NCBI RefSeq assembly: GCF_003116835.1
Contig: NZ_BFFO01000009.1
Location: 1 to 64,000 of the forward strand
From: Lactococcus termiticola
Lineage (GTDB): Bacteria; Bacillota; Bacilli; Lactobacillales; Streptococcaceae
Reading direction: 5' to 3'
DNA length: 64,000 nucleotides
A model generated the notes under the pieces. The model saw nothing but the letters and a program-made list of their open reading frames with translations, ran no database searches and was not told the origin of the DNA. A program made the translations under genes and the position numbers. Positions within the stretch are counted from its first letter, which is position 1, and the number at the start of each line of letters is the position of its first letter. This document shows positions 28,027 to 37,559 of this stretch, one piece after another.

Positions 28027-31000
28027 TTACTTCAACTCAATCAAAAGATCCCGCGTTTGAATCGGCTCTCCAGCCTTAGCCTCTACAGCCAAGACCTCGG
28101 CATCAAATGGAGCTTCAATCGTCGTCTCCATCTTCATGGCCTCGGTCACCATCAGGGCTTGGCCTTGCTTGACCTGCTCTCCTGCTTTGACGAGGACTGC
28201 AACGACAGATCCTGGCATGGTGGCCCCAATCTGCTTGGGATTGGCCAAATCTGCCTTTTGTTTGACGGTGATCTGCGTCTTGATGGACTGGTCTTTGACG
28301 ACAACCTCACGGCGTTGACCATTCAGGTTAAAGAAGAGGACCCGGTTGCCGGCAAGGTCTGGCTCGCCGATTTCATCGAGGCGGATGATGAGGTTTTTTC
28401 CTTTTTGGATTTCCACTTCAATCTTCTCGCCCAAGCGCATGCCGTGGAAGAAGGTCAGACTGTCTAGCAGGGTCACACGGCCCATTTCAGCCAGGCGTCT
28501 TTGATAGTCCAGAAAGACCTCAGGATACATCAGGTAGGAGATGACATGGTAGTCACGGGCTTCATAGCCCATTTTTTCGCTCAACTCCTTCTGGATGGCC
28601 TCAAAGTCGACTGGCTCAGCATGGAGGCCCGGCCGGTCAGTCAGAGCTGGCTTGCCTTTTAAGATAATCTTTTGCAGTTTTTCAGGGAAGCCACCGACGG
28701 GTTGACCTAGATTGCCGGCAAAGAAATTGACGACGGACTCAGGAAAATTAAGACTTTCGCCTTTTTCATAAACTCCGGCCTCTGTCAGGTCATTTTGGAC
28801 CATAAATAGTGCCATATCGCCGACGACCTTAGAACTCGGCGTGACTTTAATAATGTCGCCAAACATCATATTGACAGTCTCGTAAGTCGCCACGACCTCA
28901 TCAAAACGGTGGCCAAGACCTACAGCAGTCGCCTGGGCCTTGAGGTTACTGTACTGACCTCCAGGCATGGCGTGCTTGTAGACCTCGGTCTGGGGACGTG
29001 TCATACCGCCTTCAAAGGGAGCATAGTACTTGCGGACATCCTCCCAGTAATGGTCGATTTTTTCAGCATTTGAAATATTGAGCTTGGCATGTCTAGGACC
29101 ATGCTCGAGGGCATAATAAATCGACTGCATCGAAGGCTGTGAGGTCCCAGCAGAGAGGCTGGCACTGGCCACGTCAATAATATCCACGCCCGCCTGGGTC
29201 GCCCCAGAATAGGTAATGATTCCATTTCCCGAAGTATCATGAGTATGGAGATGAATCGGCATGTCCACCGTGTCCTTGAGCTCTGAAATCAGACGATAAG
29301 CCGCCTGGGGTTTGAGGACACCGGCCATGTCTTTGATGGCTAGAATATGGGCACCAGTCGCTTCCAGCTCTTTGGCCAGGTCTTTATAATACTGCAGCGA
29401 GTACTTCTGCCGACTACTGTCCAGGATGTCGCCTGTATAGCAAATGGTCGCCTCTGCAATCTTGCCTGCATCTCGGACCGTCTGAATGGATTTTTCCATT
29501 TGTGGAAGCCAGTTCAAGCTATCAAAAATCCGGAAGACATCGATGCCCTCCCGGGCAGAAATCTTGATGAATTCTTCGATGACATTGTCTGGATAATTTT
29601 GGTAACCCACGGCATTGCTTCCTCTAAAGAGCATTTGGAAGAGGGTGTTGGGCATCCGCTTGCGAAGCTCACGCAGGCGGAGCCAGGGGCTTTCATTGAG
29701 GAAACGATAGGCCACGTCAAAGGTCGCCCCGCCCCACATCTCAGCAGAGAAGAGCTCAGGCAGGCCCTGGTCGATACTTGAGGCAATCCCCTTCATATCC
29801 TGACTTCTCAGGCGGGTCGCAAGGAGCGACTGGTGGGCATCCCGGAAGCTCGTGTCTGTCAAGAGGACCTCCTTAGAGGCCTTGACAAAGTCCACGACCG
29901 CTTCTGCTCCCCGGCTGTCCAGAATATTTTTTGCGGTTTCCTTTTGGAGCAGCTCAAGCTCAGGGAGTCTGGCAGGCTCTAAATGGGGCTTTCCCTGGCG
30001 GTCAATGCCTGGATATCCGTTAACCGTGATATTGGCCAGATAATTTAAGGTCTTAGAGCCCCGGTCCCTCAGGCGAGGAAAGTCAAAGAGGCTCGGCGTA
30101 TTGTCAATAAAGGTCGTCTGGGCCAGGCCACTGGTAAACTGCTCGTCATTAACCACGTTGATCAAGAAGGGAATATTGGTCTTAACGCCCCGAATCCGGA
30201 ACTCATGAAGGACCCGGTTCATCTTGACAACGGCCTCTTCAAAGGTCAGGGCCACAGTCGACGCCTTGACCAGGAGGCTATCAAAATAAGGCGTGACCTC
30301 ATAACCGGCATAGGCGTTCCCGTCGAGACGGACACCGAAGCCTGCAGGCGAGCGATAGGTGTTGATCTTCCCCGTATCAGGCAGGAAGCCATTTTCAGGG
30401 TCTTCTGTCGTGATCCGGCACTGGATGGCCGCACCAATCGAGAGGATGTCGGCCTGCTCTGGGATCCTCATGTCCGCATGCAGGTCTTTGCCCTGGGCAA
30501 TCAGGATTTGGCTGGTCACGATGTCAATCCCTGTAATCAGCTCTGTAATCGTGTGTTCTACCTGGACTCGGGGATTGACCTCGATAAAGTAAAATTCATC
30601 GTCTTTGACCAGAAACTCGACCGTTCCGGCATTGACATAGTCGACCGACTGGCAGAGCTTGACTGCAGCGGCACAAATTCGCTCACGGAGTTCAGTGGAA
30701 AGCCCGACAGCTGGGGCAAACTCGATGACCTTCTGATTCCGGCGTTGGACAGAGCAGTCCCGCTCATGGAGGTGAACGATGTTGCCGTGTTGGTCTCCGA
30801 GGATCTGGACCTCGATGTGCTTCGGATTTTCGATGTATTTTTCAACGTAAATCTCAGCTGAGCCAAAGGCGGATTTAGCTTCTGACTTGGCCCGCTCGTA
30901 GCCATCCCGCATTTCCGCGTCATTTCTGGCCACCCGCATGCCACGACCACCACCGCCAAGGGCCGCCTTAATCATGACCGGATAGCCGTATTGCTGGGCA

Positions 31001-31437
31001 AAAGCAAGGGCTCCATCAATGTCAACTGCCCCATTTGTCCCTGGAATCCCAGGGACTTCAGCCTTGATGGCCACAGCCTTAGCCTTAATCTTGTCGCCAA
31101 AAATGTCCAGATGTCGAAGCTCTGGGCCAATGAAGGTCAGGCCAGCCTCTTGGACCTTGCTGGCAAAGTCCAGGTTTTCCGATAAGAGACCATAACCCGG
31201 ATGAATAGCGTCAACACCGGCATCCAATGCAATCCGGATGATGTCATCCATGTCCAGATAGGCGTCAATCGGCTTTTTCCCAGCCCCGACCAGATAGGCC
31301 TCATCCGCCTTGAAGCGGTGGACCGAATATTCATCTTCCTGGGCATAGATGGCGACAGTCTTGAGCCCTAGCTCACTGGCCGCACGAAAAACCCGAATCG
31401 CAATTTCACCCCGATTGGCAACAAGTAATTTTTCCAT
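28027..31437 (-). CDS. pyc: Pyruvate carboxylase
   Basis: Makes oxaloacetate from pyruvate, bicarbonate and ATP, feeding aspartate synthesis. At 1136 aa it has the full single-chain form: biotin carboxylase (residues 1 to about 450, with GGGGRGMR), carboxyltransferase (about 530-830, with LLTDTSFRDAHQS) and the biotinyl domain with EAMKM, biotinylated Lys near 1102. ATG 31437 has SD TAGGA. It follows ftsW, an adjacency known in Lactococcus, but a terminator and promoter separate them. Confidence 0.97.
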   Translation of the reverse strand: MEKLLVANRGEIAIRVFRAASELGLKTVAIYAQEDEYSVHRFKADEAYLVGAGKKPIDAYLDMDDIIRIALDAGVDAIHPGYGLLSENLDFASKVQEAGLTFIGPELRHLDIFGDKIKAKAVAIKAEVPGIPGTNGAVDIDGALAFAQQYGYPVMIKAALGGGGRGMRVARNDAEMRDGYERAKSEAKSAFGSAEIYVEKYIENPKHIEVQILGDQHGNIVHLHERDCSVQRRNQKVIEFAPAVGLSTELRERICAAAVKLCQSVDYVNAGTVEFLVKDDEFYFIEVNPRVQVEHTITELITGIDIVTSQILIAQGKDLHADMRIPEQADILSIGAAIQCRITTEDPENGFLPDTGKINTYRSPAGFGVRLDGNAYAGYEVTPYFDSLLVKASTVALTFEEAVVKMNRVLHEFRIRGVKTNIPFLINVVNDEQFTSGLAQTTFIDNTPSLFDFPRLRDRGSKTLNYLANITVNGYPGIDRQGKPHLEPARLPELELLQKETAKNILDSRGAEAVVDFVKASKEVLLTDTSFRDAHQSLLATRLRSQDMKGIASSIDQGLPELFSAEMWGGATFDVAYRFLNESPWLRLRELRKRMPNTLFQMLFRGSNAVGYQNYPDNVIEEFIKISAREGIDVFRIFDSLNWLPQMEKSIQTVRDAGKIAEATICYTGDILDSSRQKYSLQYYKDLAKELEATGAHILAIKDMAGVLKPQAAYRLISELKDTVDMPIHLHTHDTSGNGIITYSGATQAGVDIIDVASASLSAGTSQPSMQSIYYALEHGPRHAKLNISNAEKIDHYWEDVRKYYAPFEGGMTRPQTEVYKHAMPGGQYSNLKAQATAVGLGHRFDEVVATYETVNMMFGDIIKVTPSSKVVGDMALFMVQNDLTEAGVYEKGESLNFPESVVNFFAGNLGQPVGGFPEKLQKIILKGKPALTDRPGLHAEPVDFEAIQKELSEKMGYEARDYHVISYLMYPEVFLDYQRRLAEMGRVTLLDSLTFFHGMRLGEKIEVEIQKGKNLIIRLDEIGEPDLAGNRVLFFNLNGQRREVVVKDQSIKTQITVKQKADLANPKQIGATMPGSVVAVLVKAGEQVKQGQALMVTEAMKMETTIEAPFDAEVLAVEAKAGEPIQTRDLLIELK

Positions 31438-31466
31438 ACAATTCCTAACTTTCTATAGATGTTCTT

Positions 31467-31495
31467 ATTATCTCAGCTTTCCAGGCCTAATTCAA
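31467..31495 (-). promoter_or_regulatory. pyc promoter
   Basis: TTGAAT (31495-31490), a 17-nt spacer and GATAAT (31472-31467), with a leader of about 25 nt. Confidence 0.7.
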
Positions 31496-31509
31496 GTCAA
31501 ATTCGGATG

Positions 31510-31540
31510 AAAAAAACAGCTTTTCTTAAAAAACTGTTTT
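31510..31540 (-). terminator. Terminator of ftsW
   Basis: AAACAG-TTTT...AAAA-CTGTTT followed by a T-run on the minus strand, 20 nt after the stop. Confidence 0.75.
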
Positions 31541-31559
31541 ATCACGAACATTATTTTGT

Positions 31560-32822
31560 TTAGCCACGGAAGACCCGATATTCTGTGGTTAATTCTGTGA
31601 TTTCCCGGCGTTTCTCATCGGCCGAGATATTGAGGACAAAGGCAATCCCGATGGATAAAATCAGGAAGGACGACCCCCCTTGAGATATGAAGGGGAAGGT
31701 GACACCGGTCTCTGGGATAATCCCGATGGCTCCACCCAGGTTAATGAAGATTTGAATCAGTAGGAGTGAAGCAATCCCGATAGACATCAGGCTATTAAAA
31801 GAATTTTTTGCCTTAATACCGACTTGTAGAATCCGAGCAATCAAGAAGAAAAGAATCCCGAGAATGATTATAGCTCCAATAATCCCAAGCTCTTCGACGA
31901 CGACTGGGAAGATAAAGTCGGTCGTGGCTTCAGGCAGGTAGCCCATCTTCTCAACCGAGTTCCCAAGCCCGCGTCCAGTCCAGCCCCCATTGGCAATGGC
32001 GTAATAAGAATTAGCCATCTGGTGGCCGACACTCGCCAGGACCTGCTGGTCAGCAAAGGGATTGACAAAGGCAATGAAACGGCTCCGGACGTGGGCCATC
32101 GGAATGAGATTGGCCAGAGCCCCTCCTGAGATGACCATCGAGCCCAGAATCAGGATGGAGGCAACGGTCCCAATAATCCCGTAACCCTTGAACCACTGCC
32201 AGCTAATACCACTGGCACCAACCATAACAAAGATCAGGAGGATGAGAATCACGGCATTTCCAAGGTCGGGCATCATGTAGTCAAGGATAATCATGATCCA
32301 CAAGGGGAGTCGCCAACCCGAAAAGAACTTCTGACCGAGCGTCTTACCCTTGAAGACCTCATCAAAGTCCCGCTCAGCAATCTTGTCCTGCTTTTCAGAA
32401 AAGATAGAACCCAGATACCAGACCACAAAGAACTTGGCAATTTCGGCGGGCTGGATGGTCCCAATTCCTGGGATATGAATCCAGCCCCTAGCCCCATTAA
32501 CCGGAGCAAAGAGGGCACCTGGAGCAAAACGGCAGGCCAGAAGGGAGACGACTAGGAAGACCAGCACCAGGCTAATCATCCGTCGATTTTTGATGGCTCG
32601 GAGCTTCATCCGGTAGATGATGGCAATGACTACAAAACTCAAGAGCATGAAGGCCGTCTGGTTGATGACCTGCTTATAAGGATTTCCTCCCAAGGCCAGC
32701 TGGGCATAATAGGTCGTCGAAAAGACCATGACCAGACCAATGGCTGACAGGAGGAGGTAGGGGATGAGGATGGAATAATTTAAGAAATTGGATTTTTTTA
32801 ATCCGTCATTCATTAAAGGCAT
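31560..32822 (-). CDS. ftsW: FtsW, septal peptidoglycan polymerase (SEDS)
   Basis: A 420-aa membrane protein with about ten helices that polymerises lipid II at the septum with a partner penicillin-binding protein. NGARGWIHIPGIGTIQPAEI is the SEDS signature, and the C-terminal PFISQGGSSFL is conserved. It has a weak SD and two possible starts (ATG 32822 or three codons later). The nearest visible promoter-like box is about 300 nt upstream, across a structured repeat. It lies upstream of pyc as in Lactococcus. Confidence 0.93.
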   Translation of the reverse strand: MPLMNDGLKKSNFLNYSILIPYLLLSAIGLVMVFSTTYYAQLALGGNPYKQVINQTAFMLLSFVVIAIIYRMKLRAIKNRRMISLVLVFLVVSLLACRFAPGALFAPVNGARGWIHIPGIGTIQPAEIAKFFVVWYLGSIFSEKQDKIAERDFDEVFKGKTLGQKFFSGWRLPLWIMIILDYMMPDLGNAVILILLIFVMVGASGISWQWFKGYGIIGTVASILILGSMVISGGALANLIPMAHVRSRFIAFVNPFADQQVLASVGHQMANSYYAIANGGWTGRGLGNSVEKMGYLPEATTDFIFPVVVEELGIIGAIIILGILFFLIARILQVGIKAKNSFNSLMSIGIASLLLIQIFINLGGAIGIIPETGVTFPFISQGGSSFLILSIGIAFVLNISADEKRREITELTTEYRVFRG

Positions 32823-32866
32823 TTTTGTTTTTCTCTATTTCGTGGTGATTCTTAGTTTAAGGATAT

Positions 32867-33110
32867 GGAGGCGCAAGTGCGATTGGCTCAGGACCCTGAG
32901 CCAACAAGGCGACTAGGGGGAGCCTTTGAGAGCCAGAGCCCTCCAAAAGCATCTGCAGATAAGGAAAGCGGAGCTTTCCTCCTTGCCATTGCTAAATCTG
33001 GAGCCCTTTGGTCTCCAGATTTGCCTTTGACATGGCATTTTTTGCAAAAAAAGCTAAAACTCCACTCAATACCAGTCAACTGACTTTTACTTAGTAAGAA
33101 GAGTGGAGAT
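32867..33110. repeat. T2-like hairpin cluster (copy 5) upstream of ftsW
   Basis: The core AGGAAAGC-GGA-GCTTTCCT plus AAATCTGGAG-CCCTTTGG-TCTCCAGATTT (32962-33032) follows the T2 plan. Around it are TTGGCTCAG-GACC-CTGAGCCAA and an outer pair CTCCACTC / GAGTGGAG. The arms are less regular than in other copies. No gene is seen in the 319-bp gap. Confidence 0.7.
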
Positions 33111-33127
33111 AAGGTAAGCTTTCCTAC

Positions 33128-33136
33128 ATTATAGCA
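33128..33136 (-). promoter_or_regulatory. Extended -10 box downstream of tsaC
   Basis: TGCTATAAT on the minus strand, 8 nt past the tsaC stop, no -35 seen. It may drive ftsW through a structured leader of about 300 nt. Confidence 0.4.
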
Positions 33137-33141
33137 TTTTT

Positions 33142-33753
33142 TCATCCCGCATTTTCAGGAAATGCACAGAGCTCAGGCACTTTCTCAACCAGCTCATCCC
33201 AGCTCAGTGCTCCCTGCCGCAGGATTTTTGGCTCAGGACCAGTCAAATCAAGAATGGTCGTATCAAGGCCTGAGATACTGTCATCCTGGATAGCGACGGC
33301 TGAAGCTGCCTTGATTTCTGGCGAGAGGTCGGCAAAATATCTAGGGCTAGCTTGACCGGTCAAATTAGCCGAAGGGCCAACCAAGAGGCCGACAGACTGG
33401 ATAACGGCCTGGGTCTCATCGATAGCAGGCATGCGGAAGCCGACGGTTGACTTGCCGATATGAATCCATTCCGGCACTGCTGGACTGGCCTCTAAGATAA
33501 TGGTCAGCGGGCCAGGCAGGAAGGTCTTGACCAGCTTTTCTAGGTAAATTGGCTGATTTTGGCTGTATTGCATGATGGTCTCGAAGCTTGAGACATTCAG
33601 GTTCAGAGCCTTTTCGACAGGTCGGCCTTTCACAGCATAGAGTCGCTCGACGGCCTTCTGATTGGTCGCATCAGCAAAGAGGCCGTAGACGGTCTCTGTC
33701 GGGAGGATAGCGAGTTGGCCAGATTTTAGGGCTGTGATGGCTTCATTTTTCAT
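33142..33753 (-). CDS. tsaC: Threonylcarbamoyl-AMP synthase (Sua5/YrdC family)
   Basis: Makes the threonylcarbamoyl-AMP used for t6A37 modification of ANN-decoding tRNAs. The product is 203 aa, the short YrdC form without the Sua5 C-terminal domain. PTETVYGLFADA, AVKGRP and FRMPA with SANLTGQ are conserved binding motifs. ATG 33753 has SD AAGGATG and an extended -10 (TGCTAAAAT) at 33768. It follows prmC as in the usual tdk-prfA-prmC-tsaC order, but a terminator and a promoter separate them. Confidence 0.92.
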   Translation of the reverse strand: MKNEAITALKSGQLAILPTETVYGLFADATNQKAVERLYAVKGRPVEKALNLNVSSFETIMQYSQNQPIYLEKLVKTFLPGPLTIILEASPAVPEWIHIGKSTVGFRMPAIDETQAVIQSVGLLVGPSANLTGQASPRYFADLSPEIKAASAVAIQDDSISGLDTTILDLTGPEPKILRQGALSWDELVEKVPELCAFPENAG

Positions 33754-33759
33754 CCTTCT

Positions 33760-33768
33760 ATTTTAGCA
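33760..33768 (-). promoter_or_regulatory. Extended -10 promoter of tsaC
   Basis: TGCTAAAAT just after the prmC terminator, 6 nt before the start-site region; the short leader carries SD AAGGATG. Confidence 0.55.
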
Positions 33769-33782
33769 TAATCGAGACAAGG

Positions 33783-33805
33783 AAAAAAGCCTGCCTAGCA
33801 GACTT
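33783..33805 (-). terminator. Terminator of prmC
   Basis: AAGTCTGC-TAG-GCAGGCTT followed by TTTT; the stem overlaps the prmC stop codon. Confidence 0.75.
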
Positions 33806-34610
33806 TTAACATCCGGTCTTTGCCAAAGCTATCCTTGATGACACTGACCTCTTTTTCAGGAAAGGCCGTCTCAAAAATCGCCTTGAGACGCTCGCCCTGC
33901 TTGTAGCCAATCTCCATGTAAAGACGGCCGGCTTCATCAAGATGCTGAGGAGCCTGCTGGGCAATTTTTTCATAGATGGCATAGCCATCATTCTCTGCAT
34001 AGAGGGCTGAATCGGGCTCAAACTTCTGGACCGAAGCGTCGACCTCATCCCTATCATCAGGACTGATATAGGGCGGATTTGAGATAATCAAATCAAAGCT
34101 CCCAGCGATGTCATCCAGGACATCCGAGCAGACCAGCTCAAGCTGGACCTGGTTAGCCTTGGCATTTTCTCCAGCCAACTCGAGGGCAGATTCTGACAGG
34201 TCACTGGCCGTCAGTTTCCAGCTGGGGCAGGCCTTGGCCAGGCTGATAGCAATCGCACCTGAACCCGTCCCGATGTCGAGGACGCTCAAGGCCTCCTGAT
34301 GGGGATTTTCCTCTAAAATCATCTGGACCAGCTCCTCCGTCTCAGGACGTGGAATCAAGACCCGCTCGTCTACCTTAAAACGCAGGCCGGCAAAGTCCTC
34401 CCAGCCGATGATGTACTGGGGAGGCTCGTCTTTGGCGAGGCGGTCAGCGATGGCTTTGAGTGTAGTCTCATCTTCTTCAGAGATTTCTTCCCGCATGAGG
34501 TTAAGCCAGTCAAGCTTGCTGAGTTCATGCTGTTGTCGCCAGACGAATTCAAGTTCGAAGGGTTCTTTTAGATTTTCTGATAATTTTCGGGTGAGTTCTA
34601 TCCAAAGCAT
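33795..34610 (-). CDS. prmC: Release-factor glutamine methyltransferase
   Basis: Methylates the GGQ glutamine of RF1 and RF2 using SAM. The product is 271 aa, normal length. The SAM site VLDIGTGSGAIAISLA and catalytic NPPY in DLIISNPPYISPDD are present. Normally prmC follows prfA directly; here a 3.9-kb insertion separates them. The ATG lies 6 nt after the extended -10 TGATATACT with no SD, so it may be leaderless, or it may be translated as part of the telA transcript. Confidence 0.94.
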   Translation of the reverse strand: MLWIELTRKLSENLKEPFELEFVWRQQHELSKLDWLNLMREEISEEDETTLKAIADRLAKDEPPQYIIGWEDFAGLRFKVDERVLIPRPETEELVQMILEENPHQEALSVLDIGTGSGAIAISLAKACPSWKLTASDLSESALELAGENAKANQVQLELVCSDVLDDIAGSFDLIISNPPYISPDDRDEVDASVQKFEPDSALYAENDGYAIYEKIAQQAPQHLDEAGRLYMEIGYKQGERLKAIFETAFPEKEVSVIKDSFGKDRMLKVC

Positions 34611-34616
34611 GCTCTA

Positions 34617-34625
34617 AGTATATCA
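34617..34625 (-). promoter_or_regulatory. Candidate leaderless promoter of prmC
   Basis: TGATATACT, whose last base is 7 nt from the A of ATG 34610. No -35. It falls between the telA stop and prmC, inside an inverted repeat CTAAGT...ACTTAG. Confidence 0.5.
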
Positions 34626-34643
34626 GTTTTCTATAAACTTAGC

Positions 34644-35873
34644 TTAGTTCTCATCAAGCAATTTTGCCTTTTCAGTAATGACTGAAATGATTTTCTCATC
34701 TTTCAACTTACTGCTATCCGTGATAATTTGGGCATTTTGTACCATGGCATCTTCTACTTCTTTTCGCTTCATACGCCCATCACTGATAGCATCAATCAAG
34801 GCACTGTTTTGTTCAACAATAGAATTTGCCATTTTGACTACTGTCTCCACAGTCAAGCTCGGATTTTGAACTGTCCGCTCAATTTCAGGTATAACCTTTT
34901 CTGAAGTAGCCGAAAGCATTTGCAAGGCATCATTATTAGCCTTATCAATAGAGCTCGCCACCTTATTCGTTGCGTTAGCCTGTTGAAGAAAACCTAGCTG
35001 AGCAATGGTCAACTTCATGGTTGGCAATGTATTAAGGCGTACCAATGAAAGTTTAGATTTTAAGTCAGATGAGGTCTTTATGAGGTTTCGCATAGCCGGA
35101 GTATTAGCCCAAGCTACATAAAGCCGGCCAAGAAACTCAGTATGTCGCTGTTCTAAACGATTGATAACATCAGTAACTCGTGTTAATTCATCCTGATGAG
35201 CCGCCGTTTCTGGACTGGTATTATTCGCTCCATCCAGCTTTGCTTTCAGTTTTTCAGCTCTCGAGCCAAGTTCTAGCTGGCTGGACTCAATCAAGGCAAT
35301 CACACCAATCAAAGGCTCAATAGATTTATTGTTTTCTTCAACCAACATCTGACCTGATATGATATTTTTAGAAAGCTGGTCCTCCTGTTTAACAATATCT
35401 GCTGCAAGAACATCCATTTTTTCTTCGACGTTTTTAGCATCAAAATAAAGGTCATTTAGTTTAGACTTTCCGCCTCTAAAGAGCTTTTCAAGTAAACCTG
35501 GTTCCTTATCGAGGTCGGCCTGTTTGATTTCACCGTATTTTGTAGAAAAACCTTTAAGATCTCGATTGGCATTTCTTAAAATATCATCAATTTCTGGAAG
35601 TTGAATTTTTCTTTGCTCATCTAAAATTCGATTAACCAAGCGATTAACGTTTTCTACAGCCTGTGTGCCAAATTCTAAAAGATAATTCTCATCCTCTACA
35701 AACTTGTTAGCCAAAGCAGGCGTTTCATTCTTGATTTTAAGCTGAGTCTCTGCTGGAAGCGAGGTCAAAAAGTTAGTTCCCTCTTGAGATTTCACCTCCG
35801 ATGTTTCTTGAACTTCATTCTTTGTTTCTAAACTTTCTGCGATAATCCCATCGATATTGAATGCGTCAGTCAT
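34644..35873 (-). CDS. TelA-family protein (toxic anion resistance)
   Basis: A 409-aa cytoplasmic, largely helical protein. FVEDENYLLEFGTQAVENVN, the heptad-rich middle and the conserved RLNTLPTMKLTIAQLGFLQQ segment are characteristic of TelA (KlaA/YaaN). TelA proteins are linked to tellurite and cell-envelope antimicrobial resistance by an unknown mechanism. SD AGAGGAG. It is the last of three genes (XpaC-like, coiled-coil membrane protein, TelA), a grouping known for Firmicutes. The real function is probably envelope stress rather than tellurite. Confidence 0.88.
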   Translation of the reverse strand: MTDAFNIDGIIAESLETKNEVQETSEVKSQEGTNFLTSLPAETQLKIKNETPALANKFVEDENYLLEFGTQAVENVNRLVNRILDEQRKIQLPEIDDILRNANRDLKGFSTKYGEIKQADLDKEPGLLEKLFRGGKSKLNDLYFDAKNVEEKMDVLAADIVKQEDQLSKNIISGQMLVEENNKSIEPLIGVIALIESSQLELGSRAEKLKAKLDGANNTSPETAAHQDELTRVTDVINRLEQRHTEFLGRLYVAWANTPAMRNLIKTSSDLKSKLSLVRLNTLPTMKLTIAQLGFLQQANATNKVASSIDKANNDALQMLSATSEKVIPEIERTVQNPSLTVETVVKMANSIVEQNSALIDAISDGRMKRKEVEDAMVQNAQIITDSSKLKDEKIISVITEKAKLLDEN

Positions 35874-35888
35874 TTTTGACTCCTCTTT

Positions 35889-37559
35889 CTAATTGCGTGC
35901 TGAGCCGTTGCTATGTCCTGGGGTCCCTCCCATGCTAGCAGCTTCCGAAATACTGATATATTGATAGTTACCAGGATTTTTTACACTTACATAATATTTC
36001 CCTGAATCAGGCCTGTAGAAACACATTCCTGACTCAGCATTAGCCCAGCCCGCTGATGTTGTATAGCCTGAGCTTGCTGGAGCTGCTGCTTGTGCATTTT
36101 GTGCATCCTGAGCTGCTTGAGCTGCAGCATCGTCAGCAGCCTTCTTTTGAGCGGCTGCCTGGGCGGCTGCTTCTTCATCAGCCTTCTTCTTGGCTTCGGC
36201 CGCTGCAGCTGCCTCTTGAGCCGCTTTTTCTTTTGCAGCTTTTTCTGCAGCCGCCTGGGCTTCGGCTGCTTTCTTTTCATCTTCCTTCCGCTTAGTTACA
36301 GTATCTTCAATTTGATTTTGTGCTGTCAACGAATCTGTGCTTAGTTTTCCAATCAAGGAAGTAATGTCATCAGTTGTTGATGCCTTCTTAAGTTTTTGGA
36401 TATCATCAGTCAAAAGCTTTTTATTGGCTTTAGATAAGTCTTTATCAGCCAAAATCTTATCTATCGAAGCTATACTGGTCGTTCTATTATTATGGGCTTC
36501 AACCAAATCCATCAGATGGGTAAAATCTGATGAATAACTGCTTATAGAGGAATAATCACTCGCTTTCTTCTCCCAATCACTGAGTTGGTCCTTATCTTCT
36601 TTTGAAGACTGACTTTCCAAGCGAACTGCTCTCTGTAAGAGCTCTTGAACTTGACTGCTTTCCCCTGAAGCCTTCTTGCTAAGCGCCTCCAGTCGGCTAC
36701 TTTCAGCCTTCATATTATCAAGGCTCTTAGCCTTGATAATCTCATTGGTATCAGAAAGTTCCTTCTTAATCTCAGCCTTAGTTTCTTTTGAGACCTCTGA
36801 CTTATCCAGATGATTCAACTGCTTTTCAACTTGTTTCAAAGCATCTCTTTGCTGTTGAAGTTGAGTTGCATTGGCTGAAAGTCCACCTCCTACAAGCATC
36901 GCCACAAAGAGACTCGCTATAGAAATCCAGGTCATCTTACTCGGCAGTTTGAATTTTCGATTCTGCTCAAGAACCTTCAGCTCAGCTTCTTCCTGCTGCT
37001 TTACAGTTTTCAGGTCAAAAATTTTGCTGTAAGCAGCATACTGCTCTTCTAGGTCAAGATTAGCCTTTCTAGCCTTCTCTTGAGCCGCAGCTTCTTTCAC
37101 TCGCTTCTCTTGCTCTGCCAAGGCTCTGGCTTTTCTCTCTTTTTCCTCAGCAAGCCTTCTCTGACGCTCTTCTTCCGCCCTCTGCTGTTGTAGCCTTTGC
37201 TGCTCAAGCTGAATTTCTTGCTGTCTTTGCTGTTCTTTACGTAACTCTTCCTGCCTTTGTGCTTCTTGCATCTCTTTAATCTTCGCTGGAATCATGACTA
37301 GGAGCCGATCGCCAAGAATATTTGTATTTTCATTGTATTGTTCAGCTGGAAACTGAAAGGTATTAAAAATCTGCCCTAAAATATTTTTGGTATTAGAAAC
37401 AGTTTGACCAGCTTGCAAGACTCGGATAAAATGCTTGCCTGAGCGTCCTAAAGGTGCTCTGTATTTAACAATCTGATAGTCTATCCCATCAATTTTAACA
37501 TCAAGAGTTTGGAGGCGGCCTGCCGCTTCTAATTCTTCGATTGAAATCTTACTGACCAT
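35889..37559 (-). CDS. Large coiled-coil membrane protein of unknown function
   Basis: About 556 aa; the start ATG 37559 follows SD AAGGAGG and overlaps the upstream gene by 11 nt. Order: a folded N-terminal part (to about 95), a Q/E/R-rich coiled coil (100-170), one membrane helix (SIASLFVAMLVGGGLSANA, about 205-225), a helical extracellular region, an alanine/lysine-rich coiled coil (440-500) and a small C-terminal domain around GMCFYRPDSGKYYVSVKN. The A/K/E tract resembles TolA-like spacers. No known family recognised. Its position between XpaC-like and TelA genes suggests one membrane-associated complex. Confidence 0.75.
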   Translation of the reverse strand: MVSKISIEELEAAGRLQTLDVKIDGIDYQIVKYRAPLGRSGKHFIRVLQAGQTVSNTKNILGQIFNTFQFPAEQYNENTNILGDRLLVMIPAKIKEMQEAQRQEELRKEQQRQQEIQLEQQRLQQQRAEEERQRRLAEEKERKARALAEQEKRVKEAAAQEKARKANLDLEEQYAAYSKIFDLKTVKQQEEAELKVLEQNRKFKLPSKMTWISIASLFVAMLVGGGLSANATQLQQQRDALKQVEKQLNHLDKSEVSKETKAEIKKELSDTNEIIKAKSLDNMKAESSRLEALSKKASGESSQVQELLQRAVRLESQSSKEDKDQLSDWEKKASDYSSISSYSSDFTHLMDLVEAHNNRTTSIASIDKILADKDLSKANKKLLTDDIQKLKKASTTDDITSLIGKLSTDSLTAQNQIEDTVTKRKEDEKKAAEAQAAAEKAAKEKAAQEAAAAAEAKKKADEEAAAQAAAQKKAADDAAAQAAQDAQNAQAAAPASSGYTTSAGWANAESGMCFYRPDSGKYYVSVKNPGNYQYISISEAASMGGTPGHSNGSARN

